A stretch of 64,000 bases of DNA from Paenibacillaceae bacterium (GTDB taxonomy: Bacteria; Bacillota; Bacilli; Paenibacillales; NBRC-103111). The translations under genes were made by a program, and so were the position numbers. The notes beneath the pieces were generated by a model. That model saw only the letters and a list, made by a program, of their open reading frames with translations. It was not told the origin of the DNA and did no database searches. The stretch lies in assembly GCA_029256185.1 (NCBI GenBank), contig JAQSYI010000006.1, forward strand, positions 1 through 64,000. The letters are read 5' to 3'. Positions 36,050 through 44,692 of the stretch are shown here, in pieces (position 1 is the stretch's first letter; each line of letters begins with the position of its first letter).

Positions 36050-37026
36050 GATTTTCTGATCTCCAGGGTGCAGGGGAGCGTTGTTACGGCAGCGGCCGGT
36101 TCTCCGCGAATCTGCTTCAGGAGCGTCTCGGCAGCCAATGCCCCCATCTCCTCCGCGGGAATGCGTACGGTACTTAGAGGCGGGAACAGATAAGCGGAGT
36201 AGGCTTCCGTATTGGCGGCTATAAGCGGCAGATCTCCGGGAATGGAAACGCCCTGCTTCAGCGCTTCTTCCATGATCAGATGCGCCGTATCCGACTTGTT
36301 GGCAACCGCCGCCTTAAGCTTCGTGATATATTGGGGCAATGCGGCTATATCACGCACATTTTCGGGCAGTCCGTGCTTATGCATGGCGTCCCGGTAGCCC
36401 TCATACCGCTGCATCAGCTCTGCATAATGGAACGACGGCGCCACATAGGCGATGTCCGTATGTCCTTCTCCGATCAGATAGGAGGTGGCCAGATAGGTGG
36501 ACCCGTAGAAATCGATGTTGATATAACTGACACCGTCCTCCCGGGAGCTGCCGTTTACGATGACGAAGGGGGCGCCTGCTTGCTTCATCCCCTTAATGTG
36601 GGCAGCCTCGTCAATCAGGCCGAGAGATTCATAGGGAGCTATGAAGATGATGCCGTCGATGGTCCCGTCCAGAAAATAATTCAGGTACGCGCTGTTGTCC
36701 TCTCCGCTCTTCTGATGGGACAGCACCACCCGGTAATCGCTGTCCAATGCCGTCTCGCTGATCCCCCTCAGCATATTCGTAAACACCATAACGTCCAATT
36801 CCCAATAGGAGACCACGCCAATAGCCAAGGACTTGCCGCGCCTCATGCCGCTTGCCGCCCGGTTGGCCACGTAATTCAGCTTGCGCACCGCCTGCATGAC
36901 CCTGTCCCTGGTGCCGTCGCTGATGGTCTTCTCCGTTGACTGGTTCAACACATAGGAAACCACGGATATGCTTACATTGGCTTCCTTCGCCACGTCCTTG
37001 ATGGTGGCCTTCTTCCGTTCTGCCAT
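36043..37026 (-). CDS. LacI family repressor
   Basis: 327 residues; ATG behind GAGGTGA. Residues 7-60 are the LacI helix-turn-helix and hinge (TIKDVAKEANVSISVVSYVL, then YVANRAASGMRRGKS). The remaining residues form a periplasmic-binding-protein-like effector domain (GTIDGIIFIAPYES, TSYLIGEGHTDIAYVAPSF). Palindromes with AAACGTTT lie at its own start (37047-37054) and before the next operon (35996-36007), so it probably represses both itself and the RraA-SDR-GH2-UxuA operon and is released by a sugar or sugar acid. Confidence 0.92.
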   Translation of the reverse strand: MAERKKATIKDVAKEANVSISVVSYVLNQSTEKTISDGTRDRVMQAVRKLNYVANRAASGMRRGKSLAIGVVSYWELDVMVFTNMLRGISETALDSDYRVVLSHQKSGEDNSAYLNYFLDGTIDGIIFIAPYESLGLIDEAAHIKGMKQAGAPFVIVNGSSREDGVSYINIDFYGSTYLATSYLIGEGHTDIAYVAPSFHYAELMQRYEGYRDAMHKHGLPENVRDIAALPQYITKLKAAVANKSDTAHLIMEEALKQGVSIPGDLPLIAANTEAYSAYLFPPLSTVRIPAEEMGALAAETLLKQIRGEPAAAVTTLPCTLEIRKSC

Positions 37027-37046
37027 TCAGTCACCTCACTTTGTAG

Positions 37047-37089
37047 AAACGTTTAACCTAATAGTATCACCGCTCATTTTGGCTGTCAA
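37047..37089 (-). promoter_or_regulatory. Promoter and operator of the lacI-type gene
   Basis: On the minus strand TTGACA (37084-37089), 17 bp, TACTAT (37061-37066). AAACGTTT (37047-37054) lies 7 bp downstream of the -10, at the expected transcription start, and matches the core of the operator at 35996-36007. This supports autoregulation. Confidence 0.75.
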
Positions 37090-37131
37090 TCGGGTATCTG
37101 AGAACAGGCTGGGCGGAACATGGCCCAACCT

Positions 37132-37213
37132 GCGCAGCTTCCAGCACGCGGTGCTTTGCAGCATGGCGGCGGTCGGTCGAACCACGAGCGCAGCTTCCAG
37201 CACGCGGTGCTTT
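37132..37213 (+). repeat. Pair of 26-bp direct repeats with hairpin core
   Basis: GCGCAGCTTCCAGCACGCGG followed by TGCTTT occurs at 37132-37157 and 37188-37213 (offset 56). Each contains AGCAC-GCG-GTGCT, a small hairpin. It lies in the 729-bp gap between the divergent LacI and AraC genes. Confidence 0.75.
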
Positions 37214-37337
37214 TCAACAAATGCTAAACGCAGACGATCTCCATCACCAATACACCGGTTGGAGATTTCTTTAACGGGGCGTCCCAAAAAGGGCTGGAAG
37301 AACCGGAGCTTGTAAAAAGCAGGCGATGGCGAAAAGC

Positions 37338-37534
37338 TTAGCGGAAATTTTTTCCGCTATAGAGCGATATTTCGGTAATTCGAGGATATTAACGGAAAAA
37401 ATTTCCGCTAATGTCACCAAAAACGGGAATTACTACCCTTTTCACGAGCTAACAGGGGCAATAACGGAAAAAATTTCCGTTAAACGGGACTCAATAAAGC
37501 ATTCTGCAAGGATAGCGGAAAAAATTTCCGCTAA
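37338..37534. repeat. Array of four AT-cored palindromes
   Basis: Four near-identical palindromes of about 20 bp, each like TAGCGGAAAAAATTTCCGCT, centred near 37350, 37400, 37472 and 37523. The third ends in CCGTTA and the first has the A and T runs exchanged. Spacings are about 51, 72 and 51 bp, all multiples of three, so the plus strand stays open (37326-37571) and would read repeated EKIS(A/V). I regard that frame as a by-product and the palindromes as the real feature. Confidence 0.8.
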
Positions 37535-37755
37535 GCGAGGCAGAAAACGTCCAAACGCTTTACAGCGATAAAGCGAGCAAACGAAATAACATTTGATTTA
37601 ACCCCAATATATGTAATATCAATATAATTGTAGTAAAAAACCGGACGGATGAAGATAGCCCCAGATTTGTGATGATTCACAAAAGAACCGCCCTTTGCTA
37701 CAATGACAAAACAGTGGAAACTTTTTACCGGCTTACAGAACAGGAGTGTGCGGCG

Positions 37756-40116
37756 ATGTTGCAAAAGTTGTCCGAGAAACGTAGAAGCGTGGTATTTTCC
37801 TGGCTCGTGTCCTATTTGTCCATTCTGCTGATTCCGATTATTATGAGCGCTATCGTGTATGTCCAGTCCGTACGGATCGTCCAGAACCAGGTGGTGAGCA
37901 TCAATGACGCCATGATCCGGCAGCTCCAGCAGCTGGTGGACGGACAGGTTCAGAATCTGGACAAGATCAGCTTGCAGATCGCCACGAATTCCAAGCTGGC
38001 TTATTTGATTAATACTCAAGCCGCGGGTAATCCTGCTATCGATTTCGATTATTCCGAGAGGGTCAAGCAGTTGTTTCAGGACTTCAATATTTACACGCTG
38101 TCCAATACCTTTCTCAGCGATTTCTACATTTATTTGCACGACAGCGAGATTGTCATCACCTCCGGCGGCTTCTTCGACAGCCGAGAATATTATGACCTGC
38201 ATATCAGTACCGAGAGAAGCGGCTACGAGCAATGGCAAAGCTTCATGAGGCAGCAATATTACAATGAATACCTCATCTCCGCGAGGAGGCTGGCGAACGG
38301 GCAGAACGGGGAATCGGTGAATCTTATGCGATCTCTCCCTCTTCAGGGCGAACGCTTCAACAGCACGCTTGCAATCTCTATTAATCGGGAGGAGCTGAAT
38401 CGGCTGGTGAGCAACATCAACTGGGCCGATCAGAACCAGTTTTATATCATCGACAAGTCCAGCAACATTCTCTTCTCCTCCACGGGCGCTCCTCTTCCGC
38501 AATCGCTGGCATACGGCAGCATGCCCGGGCTGAGCGGAGTGCAGTACGAGGTGGTTGCCGGAGAGAAATCCGCAGTTTCCTATGCCAGCTCCCAAGCGGC
38601 GGAGTGGAAATATTTCTCTGTTACTCCCACCTCTCTGTTCAATGAAAGAGTGGAATATATCCGCAAGCTGACGCTTGTCTGCTTGGTGTTATGCGTGGTC
38701 ATTGGAGGGCTGATTGCATATTGGCTCACGAAGAAGAACTACACCCCCTTGAACCAACTGATCCGCAATATCTCCTTAAGCGGGGGCTTCCGTCCGGATA
38801 AGAACCAGAATGAATACGGCTACTTAAATGAAGTCATAGCCAGCGTCATCAGCGACAAACAGTCCACCGACCGAAAGCTGGAGCAGCAGTATCGCGCCCT
38901 GCGCTCCGGCTTTCTGGCCAGACTGCTGAAGGGGCGCTCCGGTCAGGTAGTGCCTGCCGACGAGGTGATGAAGGCGTACGGAATTTCGTTGGAAGGACCC
39001 TATTATGCGGTAGTCCTGCTGAATATCGATGATTACAGCCAACTGATGGTGCATGGCAGTGATGAGGAAAACCTGCGGCTGGCCCACTTTATTATTCTGA
39101 ATGTGACCGAGGAGCTTATGTCCCAGGGGCGGCACCGCGGCTATGTGACCGAGGTGGATGATTTGCTGGCTTGTCTGCTGGATATGCAAGGGGATGAGGT
39201 CACGGAGATGTATGGGGCTGTCGAGAAGGCCATTGCGGACATTCAGCAGATTATGAAAAAACGGTTCCAGATACATCTGACTGCCGCGGTCAGCGAAAGG
39301 CACCAGACGATTGCCGGCATTCATGAAGCTTACAACGAGGCGCAGGAAGCCATGGAATACAAGCTCATCAAAGGGCGGGGCGGCATCATCCGCTACAGTG
39401 AAATTAAACAAGTGCAGAATCAGCCCGGCTCTTATAATTACAGCCTGGAGACGGAGCAGATTCTTACCAACAGCATCAAGTCCGGCGATTGCGTCCAGGC
39501 GGAGGCGGTGATGAACCGGATATTTGAGGATAATTTCGCTCAGGACTCCATATCCATTGCCATTGCCAAGTGCCTGATGTTTGATCTGGTGGGCACGATG
39601 ATCAAGACCGTCAACGAAATCAGCACCGTGGTGGAGCCAACCTTTCTGGAAAAGCTGAATCCGGTTAACCGGCTGCTGCGGTGCAACACTATTGAGGATA
39701 TGCGCGGCGAGATGTCGGTCATCCTGTCGCAGGTGTGCATGCATGTCAATGAGCGCTCCAAAGGAATGAGCCAATTGAAGCAGCGGGATATGCTGACCGA
39801 TTTTATCAAGCGCCATTACGCCGATTGCAGTCTCAATCTGAATATGCTGGCGGAGCATGTGGATTTAAGTCCCAAGTATGTGTCCTCCTTCTTCAAGCAA
39901 TTAACCGGGGAGGGAATCAGCAGCTACATCAACCGCGTCCGTCTGGAGGAGGCCAAGCGGCTTCTGCAGGAGGGAAGGCTTAACATAGGAGAGATTGCCC
40001 TGCGGGTAGGCTTCACCAATGCCAACTCTCTGATTAGGTCCTTTAACAGAAGTGAAGGCATTACGCCGGGGCAGTATCGCGATATGCACAGGGGGAGGAG
40101 CGGCGCGGGGGAGTGA
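37756..40116 (+). CDS. Membrane-spanning AraC-type sensor/regulator (YesS-like), locus II
   Basis: I prefer the ATG at 37756 (MLQKLSEKRRSVVFSWLVSY) behind AGGAGTG at 8 nt; the frame extends upstream without a site. 786 residues: membrane helix 1 at about 12-36, extracytoplasmic sensor domain to about 300, membrane helix 2 (LVCLVLCVVIGGLIAYWL, about 304-322), a cytoplasmic region of about 350 residues, and an AraC double helix-turn-helix at about 680-780 (LNMLAEHVDLSPKYVSSFFK, IGEIALRVGFTNANSLIRSF). Same architecture as the locus I and III regulators. It precedes the GH16 gene, its likely target. Confidence 0.88.
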   Translation: MLQKLSEKRRSVVFSWLVSYLSILLIPIIMSAIVYVQSVRIVQNQVVSINDAMIRQLQQLVDGQVQNLDKISLQIATNSKLAYLINTQAAGNPAIDFDYSERVKQLFQDFNIYTLSNTFLSDFYIYLHDSEIVITSGGFFDSREYYDLHISTERSGYEQWQSFMRQQYYNEYLISARRLANGQNGESVNLMRSLPLQGERFNSTLAISINREELNRLVSNINWADQNQFYIIDKSSNILFSSTGAPLPQSLAYGSMPGLSGVQYEVVAGEKSAVSYASSQAAEWKYFSVTPTSLFNERVEYIRKLTLVCLVLCVVIGGLIAYWLTKKNYTPLNQLIRNISLSGGFRPDKNQNEYGYLNEVIASVISDKQSTDRKLEQQYRALRSGFLARLLKGRSGQVVPADEVMKAYGISLEGPYYAVVLLNIDDYSQLMVHGSDEENLRLAHFIILNVTEELMSQGRHRGYVTEVDDLLACLLDMQGDEVTEMYGAVEKAIADIQQIMKKRFQIHLTAAVSERHQTIAGIHEAYNEAQEAMEYKLIKGRGGIIRYSEIKQVQNQPGSYNYSLETEQILTNSIKSGDCVQAEAVMNRIFEDNFAQDSISIAIAKCLMFDLVGTMIKTVNEISTVVEPTFLEKLNPVNRLLRCNTIEDMRGEMSVILSQVCMHVNERSKGMSQLKQRDMLTDFIKRHYADCSLNLNMLAEHVDLSPKYVSSFFKQLTGEGISSYINRVRLEEAKRLLQEGRLNIGEIALRVGFTNANSLIRSFNRSEGITPGQYRDMHRGRSGAGE

Positions 40117-40132
40117 GTCGGGCGCTGTTCTC

Positions 40133-40339
40133 CATACCGGCCATGCCGGACATACCGGCCATGCCGGACATAGCGACCATGCCGGACATACCGGCCATGC
40201 CGGACATAGCGACCATGCCGGACATAGCGACCATGCCGGCCATAGCGGCCATGCCGGACATACCGGCCATGCTGGCCATAGCGGCCATACCGGCGACACC
40301 GGCTATGCTGGCCATAGCGGCCATACCGGCAATACCGGA
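40133..40339 (+). repeat. 9-bp minisatellite, 23 units
   Basis: 207 bp made of 23 consecutive 9-bp units such as CATGCCGGA, CATACCGGC, CATAGCGAC and CATAGCGGC, in a mixed order with partial 18-bp and 27-bp higher-order periodicity. Because the period is a multiple of three, most frames stay open: HAGHTGHSDH-like on the CAT frame, PAMPDI-like on the next, and MAGMSGM-like on the minus strand. It occupies most of the gap between the AraC stop (40116) and the GH16 gene. I see no SD or start that would make any of these frames a gene. Confidence 0.9.
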
Positions 40340-40404
40340 CCAAATGACAATAGATCAGGAAGAATGGTGATATACAATCGGCTGAAAATAGCATACCATC
40401 TGTT

Positions 40405-40425
40405 TGAAAGCGCTTAACAAGCGCT
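40405..40425. promoter_or_regulatory. Cre-like site / palindrome before the GH16 gene
   Basis: TGAAAGCGCTTAACA resembles the CcpA catabolite-repression site (ideal TGTAAGCGCTTACA) but with one extra base. It overlaps the exact inverted repeat AGCGCTT-aac-AAGCGCT (40409-40425). Catabolite repression would make sense here, but the spacing defect makes it uncertain. Confidence 0.4.
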
Positions 40426-40456
40426 GACAATTCATTTGGAGCAGGGGGGAAGACAG

Positions 40457-43400
40457 TTGAAAAGGTTGTTGAGGCGAATTGCCGCCGCCATTCTCATTCT
40501 GGCGCTTGCGGCAGGCTCAGGCATTCCATGGAGCCATGCAGTCAGGGCGGATGCCGGGAGCGGGGAGGTATTGGTTGAGGATTGGGAGAGCGGCACGGTG
40601 GGAGCTGCGGTTTACACCAACGGATGGTCCACCGTGGAATCCAAGGGGGAAATTAGGGTGGCGGACAATCCGTCCGAAGGAGTCAACGCCATCAGGATCA
40701 GCAACAACGCTGATGTGGGGAACACGAACAAAAGCAATGTTTTGTTAAAAAACAGCTTTGCGCCTGTTACTGCCGGCAGATTGGAGATTACCTTTCATTT
40801 TCTGTCGGAAAACAAAAAGTGGAACAGATTGCTTCATGTCAACAATACCGGAAATTTCGACAAGTTCATCGTGCTGACAGAGGATGGGGGCAACAACCGG
40901 ATTACCTTTACAGCGGGCGGACAGACGGGAACGCTCCTATCCTCCTATTCGGCCAATACCTGGTATACCTTCCGGATTGTGATTAATGTGGATGCCTGGA
41001 AGCTGGATGCCATCTATGTGAACGAACAATTGAAAACGGAGGGGCCAGTTCTCCTTGACGGAGCAACCCGGCGAATCGCCAGCATCATGACGATGGCGGG
41101 AGATACTATGCCGGGAGCGGCCTATCTTCTGGATAATATTCGGATTCACCAGCCCGAGGATCCCTTGGTTGTAGAGGGGCCGGCTGCAATCATTATTCCA
41201 CCGGAGGGGGAGAGCAATTACGGACCTTATACAGCCGGGATCGAAGATACCCAAGGCGGGCTTGACCCGGCGGCGGCAATCTGGTCATTGCCGGGAGAGC
41301 CCCAGGGCCTGTCCGTTGATTCTGCGGGCATCGTGACTGCCGCAAGCGATGCGTCGCCCGGCGCCTATCTGCTCCGCGCTGCTATAAGCGAGGGACGCTA
41401 CACGGATTATCTTATTTCTGCGGCTGCACGGTATGCGGTCTATGACGGCTTCGAGTCGGAGGAGGGTCTTTCCTCTTCCTACAGCTACTCGGCAATCAAC
41501 GGAAGCGTAGCCGTGGAGCCTGCTCCCGGAGCGGATAATCATGCGGTGGCCTTGCGGAATAATGGAGATGTTGCCAATACCAACAAAAGCACGGTTAACC
41601 TCAGGCGCTACTTCCAGCCCGTTGCCTCGGGCTTGCTCACAGTGGAGTTCGATTATCTGACCATGCAGAAGACGTATAACCGGATTATCCATCTGAACAA
41701 TACCGGCGCCTTCGACCGCTATGTCCGTCTGGACGGGAATCCCTCCACGATTACTTATAACGCGGGCAGCACCTCCGGAACGCTGCTGGATAATTATGAG
41801 GCCAACCGATGGTACCGGTTCCGGATCGTGGTTGATCTTACCGCTCAGAAGCTGGCCGGAATTTATGTGGACGGGATATTGAAGGCGGCGGATGTCCCCT
41901 TCCCAACTCCCGTCAGCCAGCTTCAGATGATCTCGTCCCATACTGCCGATACCATGCCTTCCATAGCTTACTTTCTGGACAGAATAACGGTAGATACCCG
42001 TTCTGATGAACTGGATATGGATATTGCCCTTCGTGATGAACAGATGCTGACGCTCCCGTCACCGGTGAGGGAGGACCTCCCCTCCACAGGCTCCGGTGGC
42101 AGCACGGTGCTGTGGTCCTCCAGCGTGTCCGGACTTGTAGGAGGCAGCGGGCAATTGCTGGGGGATTGGGACGCTGGCCCCGTCAATGCAACTCTGACGG
42201 CCAAGGTGCAATACGGCAACACCTCTGTGTCCAAGGTATTTGCCGATGCCACGGTGTATCCCGCTCCTCCTGCGATAATCCCTGCGGTACATGACATTGG
42301 ACTCTCCGGTCCGTCTCAGGTATTGATTCTGCAGGAGCTTCCGGCTACAGCCGATTATACAGCTGTGGTCAGCGATCAATTCGGCGCGCCGCTGGCCGAT
42401 CAGGCTGTAATATGGAGTCTTGCAACGGGGGCGTATACCGGCGTGGAGCTAGATGCAGCTACCGGCCAGTTGACCGTGGACAGCGGCGCTGCCCCGGGAG
42501 TCCTGCGCCTTCAAGCCAAGTCAGCCTCGTCTGCTGCAGGCTCGGGCTGGGTAACCGCCGTGATGGAAGTCGCCCTGCTGCGGGCTGATCCGGCGGTCAA
42601 CGACAGGCAGGGCTGGTCCTTAACCTTCCACGATAACTTCAACAACCCTGTTGTAGATGCCTCCAAGTGGAACCCTCATTATCATTACGCCGGCAGCAGC
42701 TTGGCCAATTATGTGATTGAGGACGGCATCCTGAAGCTGCGCCTTGAACCCGGAACCGGCAGCACACATGTGACAACCAAGGAATTCGGCGTAGCGGGAG
42801 AGCAGCTCGGGGAGGACTTCACCGACTTCTACCAGCAATACGGCTTATTCGAGATCAGGGCCAAGATATACCGGGCAGGAGCCTATACACCCGGCACTGT
42901 AACGGGCGGCTATCATTCCGCCTACTGGATGATGCCCCAGAATCCCAACTATGCGGCTCAGGAAGGATACACAGGCTTCAACCACCGGGTGCCCATAACC
43001 GGCATCAAGAAAACCTATGACGAGGTTTTTGAGATCGACAACTATGAGTATACCTGGAATGCCGTTCATTACGGCCAGGGCTACCCTCCCGAGCTGGTGA
43101 AGGGCAACGACAAGCTTACGCCGGTGCTGGAATTTGATCCTGTGGATGATTTTCATGTCTATACGCTGGAGTGGACCAGAGAAGAGCTGATCTTCTTCAT
43201 GGACGGTCAGGAAACCTGGCGGATTAACCGCTCCGCGCATACTCCGTTTTATATGTATCTGAGCTTGTATGAGGGCAGCGATTGGACGGGGACGCCGGAT
43301 CGGGACCCCGCTACCTATCCGAAGGATTTCCAGATTGATTATATCAAGGTATACCAGTTCGCTCAAGGGACGCGGATTGCGCTGAAGAACGCGGACAGCT

Positions 43401-44506
43401 CCTTCACCGCCATGAGCGTCCCCGATATTCGTCTGTATGATGATGTCTTCCTCCATGACGGAGAGTACATGCTGGAGTTGGACCCGTACAAGGATGCCTA
43501 TCAGGTGGCCTTGCCTGCGGATACGCTCACCCCGCCTGTCATTGAAGCGCGTCCCTACCAAGGAGAGACGCAGGTCAGCGTAACCCAGGCCGTCTACTTC
43601 CCGGGTGCTGCCACGGTAACGGTGACGCCCGGCGACGGTACTCCAGCCAAGAGCTATACCGTCTTGTTCGTGAGGGAGGAGGACAAAACCGATCCGGTCT
43701 ATCTGGCAGTAGCCATTCAGAATGCCAAGGAGCTGATTCGCACCTCCCAAATTGGCAATAGCTACGGACAGATACCCCAGACTGCGGTGGATGCGCTGGA
43801 ACTGGAGATTGCTGCAGTCAAGGCGGTGTGGGCCCGCGCCGACGTTACGCAAGCGGATCTGGACGCAGCCGAGGCGGATTTGGAGGAGGCCGTGGCTGAT
43901 TACCGCAACAGCGAGCGGACCTTGCTTGCTCCCTACGGAGCTCCCGTAATTGACGGGACTGCGGAATTGCTGTGGCAGGAAGCGGAGTTCCTCACCGTCA
44001 GCAAGCCTGGGAAGGGAACGACAGATGTTACAGGCCAGGTCAAGCTGCTATGGGATGAAAGCAACCTCTATGTGCTGGGTGAAATCACGGACAGCACTCC
44101 CCGTGACACGCTGCCATCCACCGTTAATCCATGGAATACCGATTCCCTGGAGATTCTTTTGGATGAAACCAATGACGCTGCTTCCTTTGTGGACGGAGTG
44201 CGGCAGATTCGGGTGGATATCAACGGCAATGTCAGCGGCAAAACCAAGAACGGATACACCAGGGAGGTATACGAGGTGGAGCTGGCTGATGTGGAGGCAG
44301 CCGTTGTCCCCACTGCAACCGGCTACCGGGTGGAAGTCAAGATTCCCTTCAGCATTCTGGAGGCAGCGGGCAATGAACGGCTGGGCTTGGACATCCAGAT
44401 CAACGATTCCTTGACGGGCAACAGTCAGGATGCCACCGTGTATTTCCTGGCGGGAGGCAGCGCCGCTCCCAATAAGTGGGGACGTTTGCGCCTCCTGCCG
44501 GAGTAA
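40457..44506 (+). CDS. Secreted multidomain GH16 glycoside hydrolase
   Basis: I prefer TTG 40457 (MKRLLRRIAAAILILALAAG) 7 nt after AGGGGGG; an earlier TTG at 40436 lacks a site. 1,349 residues. Signal peptide to about 32; two tandem related LamG-like domains (about 35-230 and 330-515, both with NTNKS and LLHVNNTG/IIHLNNTG wording); Ig-like region; GH16 catalytic domain at about 725-975 with DEVFEIDNYEY (855-865), the beta-bulged E-x-D-x-x-E active site of laminarinases, agarases and carrageenases; cadherin-like strand set (about 1030-1070); FIVAR three-helix domain (about 1080-1150); CBM9-like domain (about 1155-1345). It has no SLH or sortase signal, so it is probably secreted. Confidence 0.9.
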   Translation: MKRLLRRIAAAILILALAAGSGIPWSHAVRADAGSGEVLVEDWESGTVGAAVYTNGWSTVESKGEIRVADNPSEGVNAIRISNNADVGNTNKSNVLLKNSFAPVTAGRLEITFHFLSENKKWNRLLHVNNTGNFDKFIVLTEDGGNNRITFTAGGQTGTLLSSYSANTWYTFRIVINVDAWKLDAIYVNEQLKTEGPVLLDGATRRIASIMTMAGDTMPGAAYLLDNIRIHQPEDPLVVEGPAAIIIPPEGESNYGPYTAGIEDTQGGLDPAAAIWSLPGEPQGLSVDSAGIVTAASDASPGAYLLRAAISEGRYTDYLISAAARYAVYDGFESEEGLSSSYSYSAINGSVAVEPAPGADNHAVALRNNGDVANTNKSTVNLRRYFQPVASGLLTVEFDYLTMQKTYNRIIHLNNTGAFDRYVRLDGNPSTITYNAGSTSGTLLDNYEANRWYRFRIVVDLTAQKLAGIYVDGILKAADVPFPTPVSQLQMISSHTADTMPSIAYFLDRITVDTRSDELDMDIALRDEQMLTLPSPVREDLPSTGSGGSTVLWSSSVSGLVGGSGQLLGDWDAGPVNATLTAKVQYGNTSVSKVFADATVYPAPPAIIPAVHDIGLSGPSQVLILQELPATADYTAVVSDQFGAPLADQAVIWSLATGAYTGVELDAATGQLTVDSGAAPGVLRLQAKSASSAAGSGWVTAVMEVALLRADPAVNDRQGWSLTFHDNFNNPVVDASKWNPHYHYAGSSLANYVIEDGILKLRLEPGTGSTHVTTKEFGVAGEQLGEDFTDFYQQYGLFEIRAKIYRAGAYTPGTVTGGYHSAYWMMPQNPNYAAQEGYTGFNHRVPITGIKKTYDEVFEIDNYEYTWNAVHYGQGYPPELVKGNDKLTPVLEFDPVDDFHVYTLEWTREELIFFMDGQETWRINRSAHTPFYMYLSLYEGSDWTGTPDRDPATYPKDFQIDYIKVYQFAQGTRIALKNADSSFTAMSVPDIRLYDDVFLHDGEYMLELDPYKDAYQVALPADTLTPPVIEARPYQGETQVSVTQAVYFPGAATVTVTPGDGTPAKSYTVLFVREEDKTDPVYLAVAIQNAKELIRTSQIGNSYGQIPQTAVDALELEIAAVKAVWARADVTQADLDAAEADLEEAVADYRNSERTLLAPYGAPVIDGTAELLWQEAEFLTVSKPGKGTTDVTGQVKLLWDESNLYVLGEITDSTPRDTLPSTVNPWNTDSLEILLDETNDAASFVDGVRQIRVDINGNVSGKTKNGYTREVYEVELADVEAAVVPTATGYRVEVKIPFSILEAAGNERLGLDIQINDSLTGNSQDATVYFLAGGSAAPNKWGRLRLLPE

Positions 44507-44640
44507 TCGGGACAACCGATGATCCATAAGGAACAGAAGCAAGCGGCAGGCAAGGCCAACCGTACCTAATGATGATTCATCCGGGCAATTGAGCATATAC
44601 AAAGGGCTGTTCCCGGGCTTATGATGCAGATGAAACCGCT

Positions 44641-44658
44641 GCTGTCCCCGGGGACAGC
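44641..44658. repeat. Perfect 18-bp palindrome
   Basis: GCTGTCCCCGGGGACAGC, about 35 bp before the start of the broken GH115 gene. It could be an mRNA hairpin or an operator. Confidence 0.6.
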
Positions 44659-44692
44659 TCAATCATGGAGAAAGAAAGGAAGAAGCAAAGAA

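Noticed and set aside
37326..37571. 81-codon frame with repeated EKISA
   Set aside because: The repeats are simply the four palindromes read in frame because their spacings are multiples of three. No SD precedes it.
40133..40339. CRISPR array
   Set aside because: The repeats are 9 bp with no unique spacers and no cas genes nearby; it is a minisatellite.
40052..40417. 121-codon His/Gly-rich frame across the minisatellite
   Set aside because: It starts inside the AraC gene, has no SD, and owes its length to a 9-bp period that keeps most frames open.
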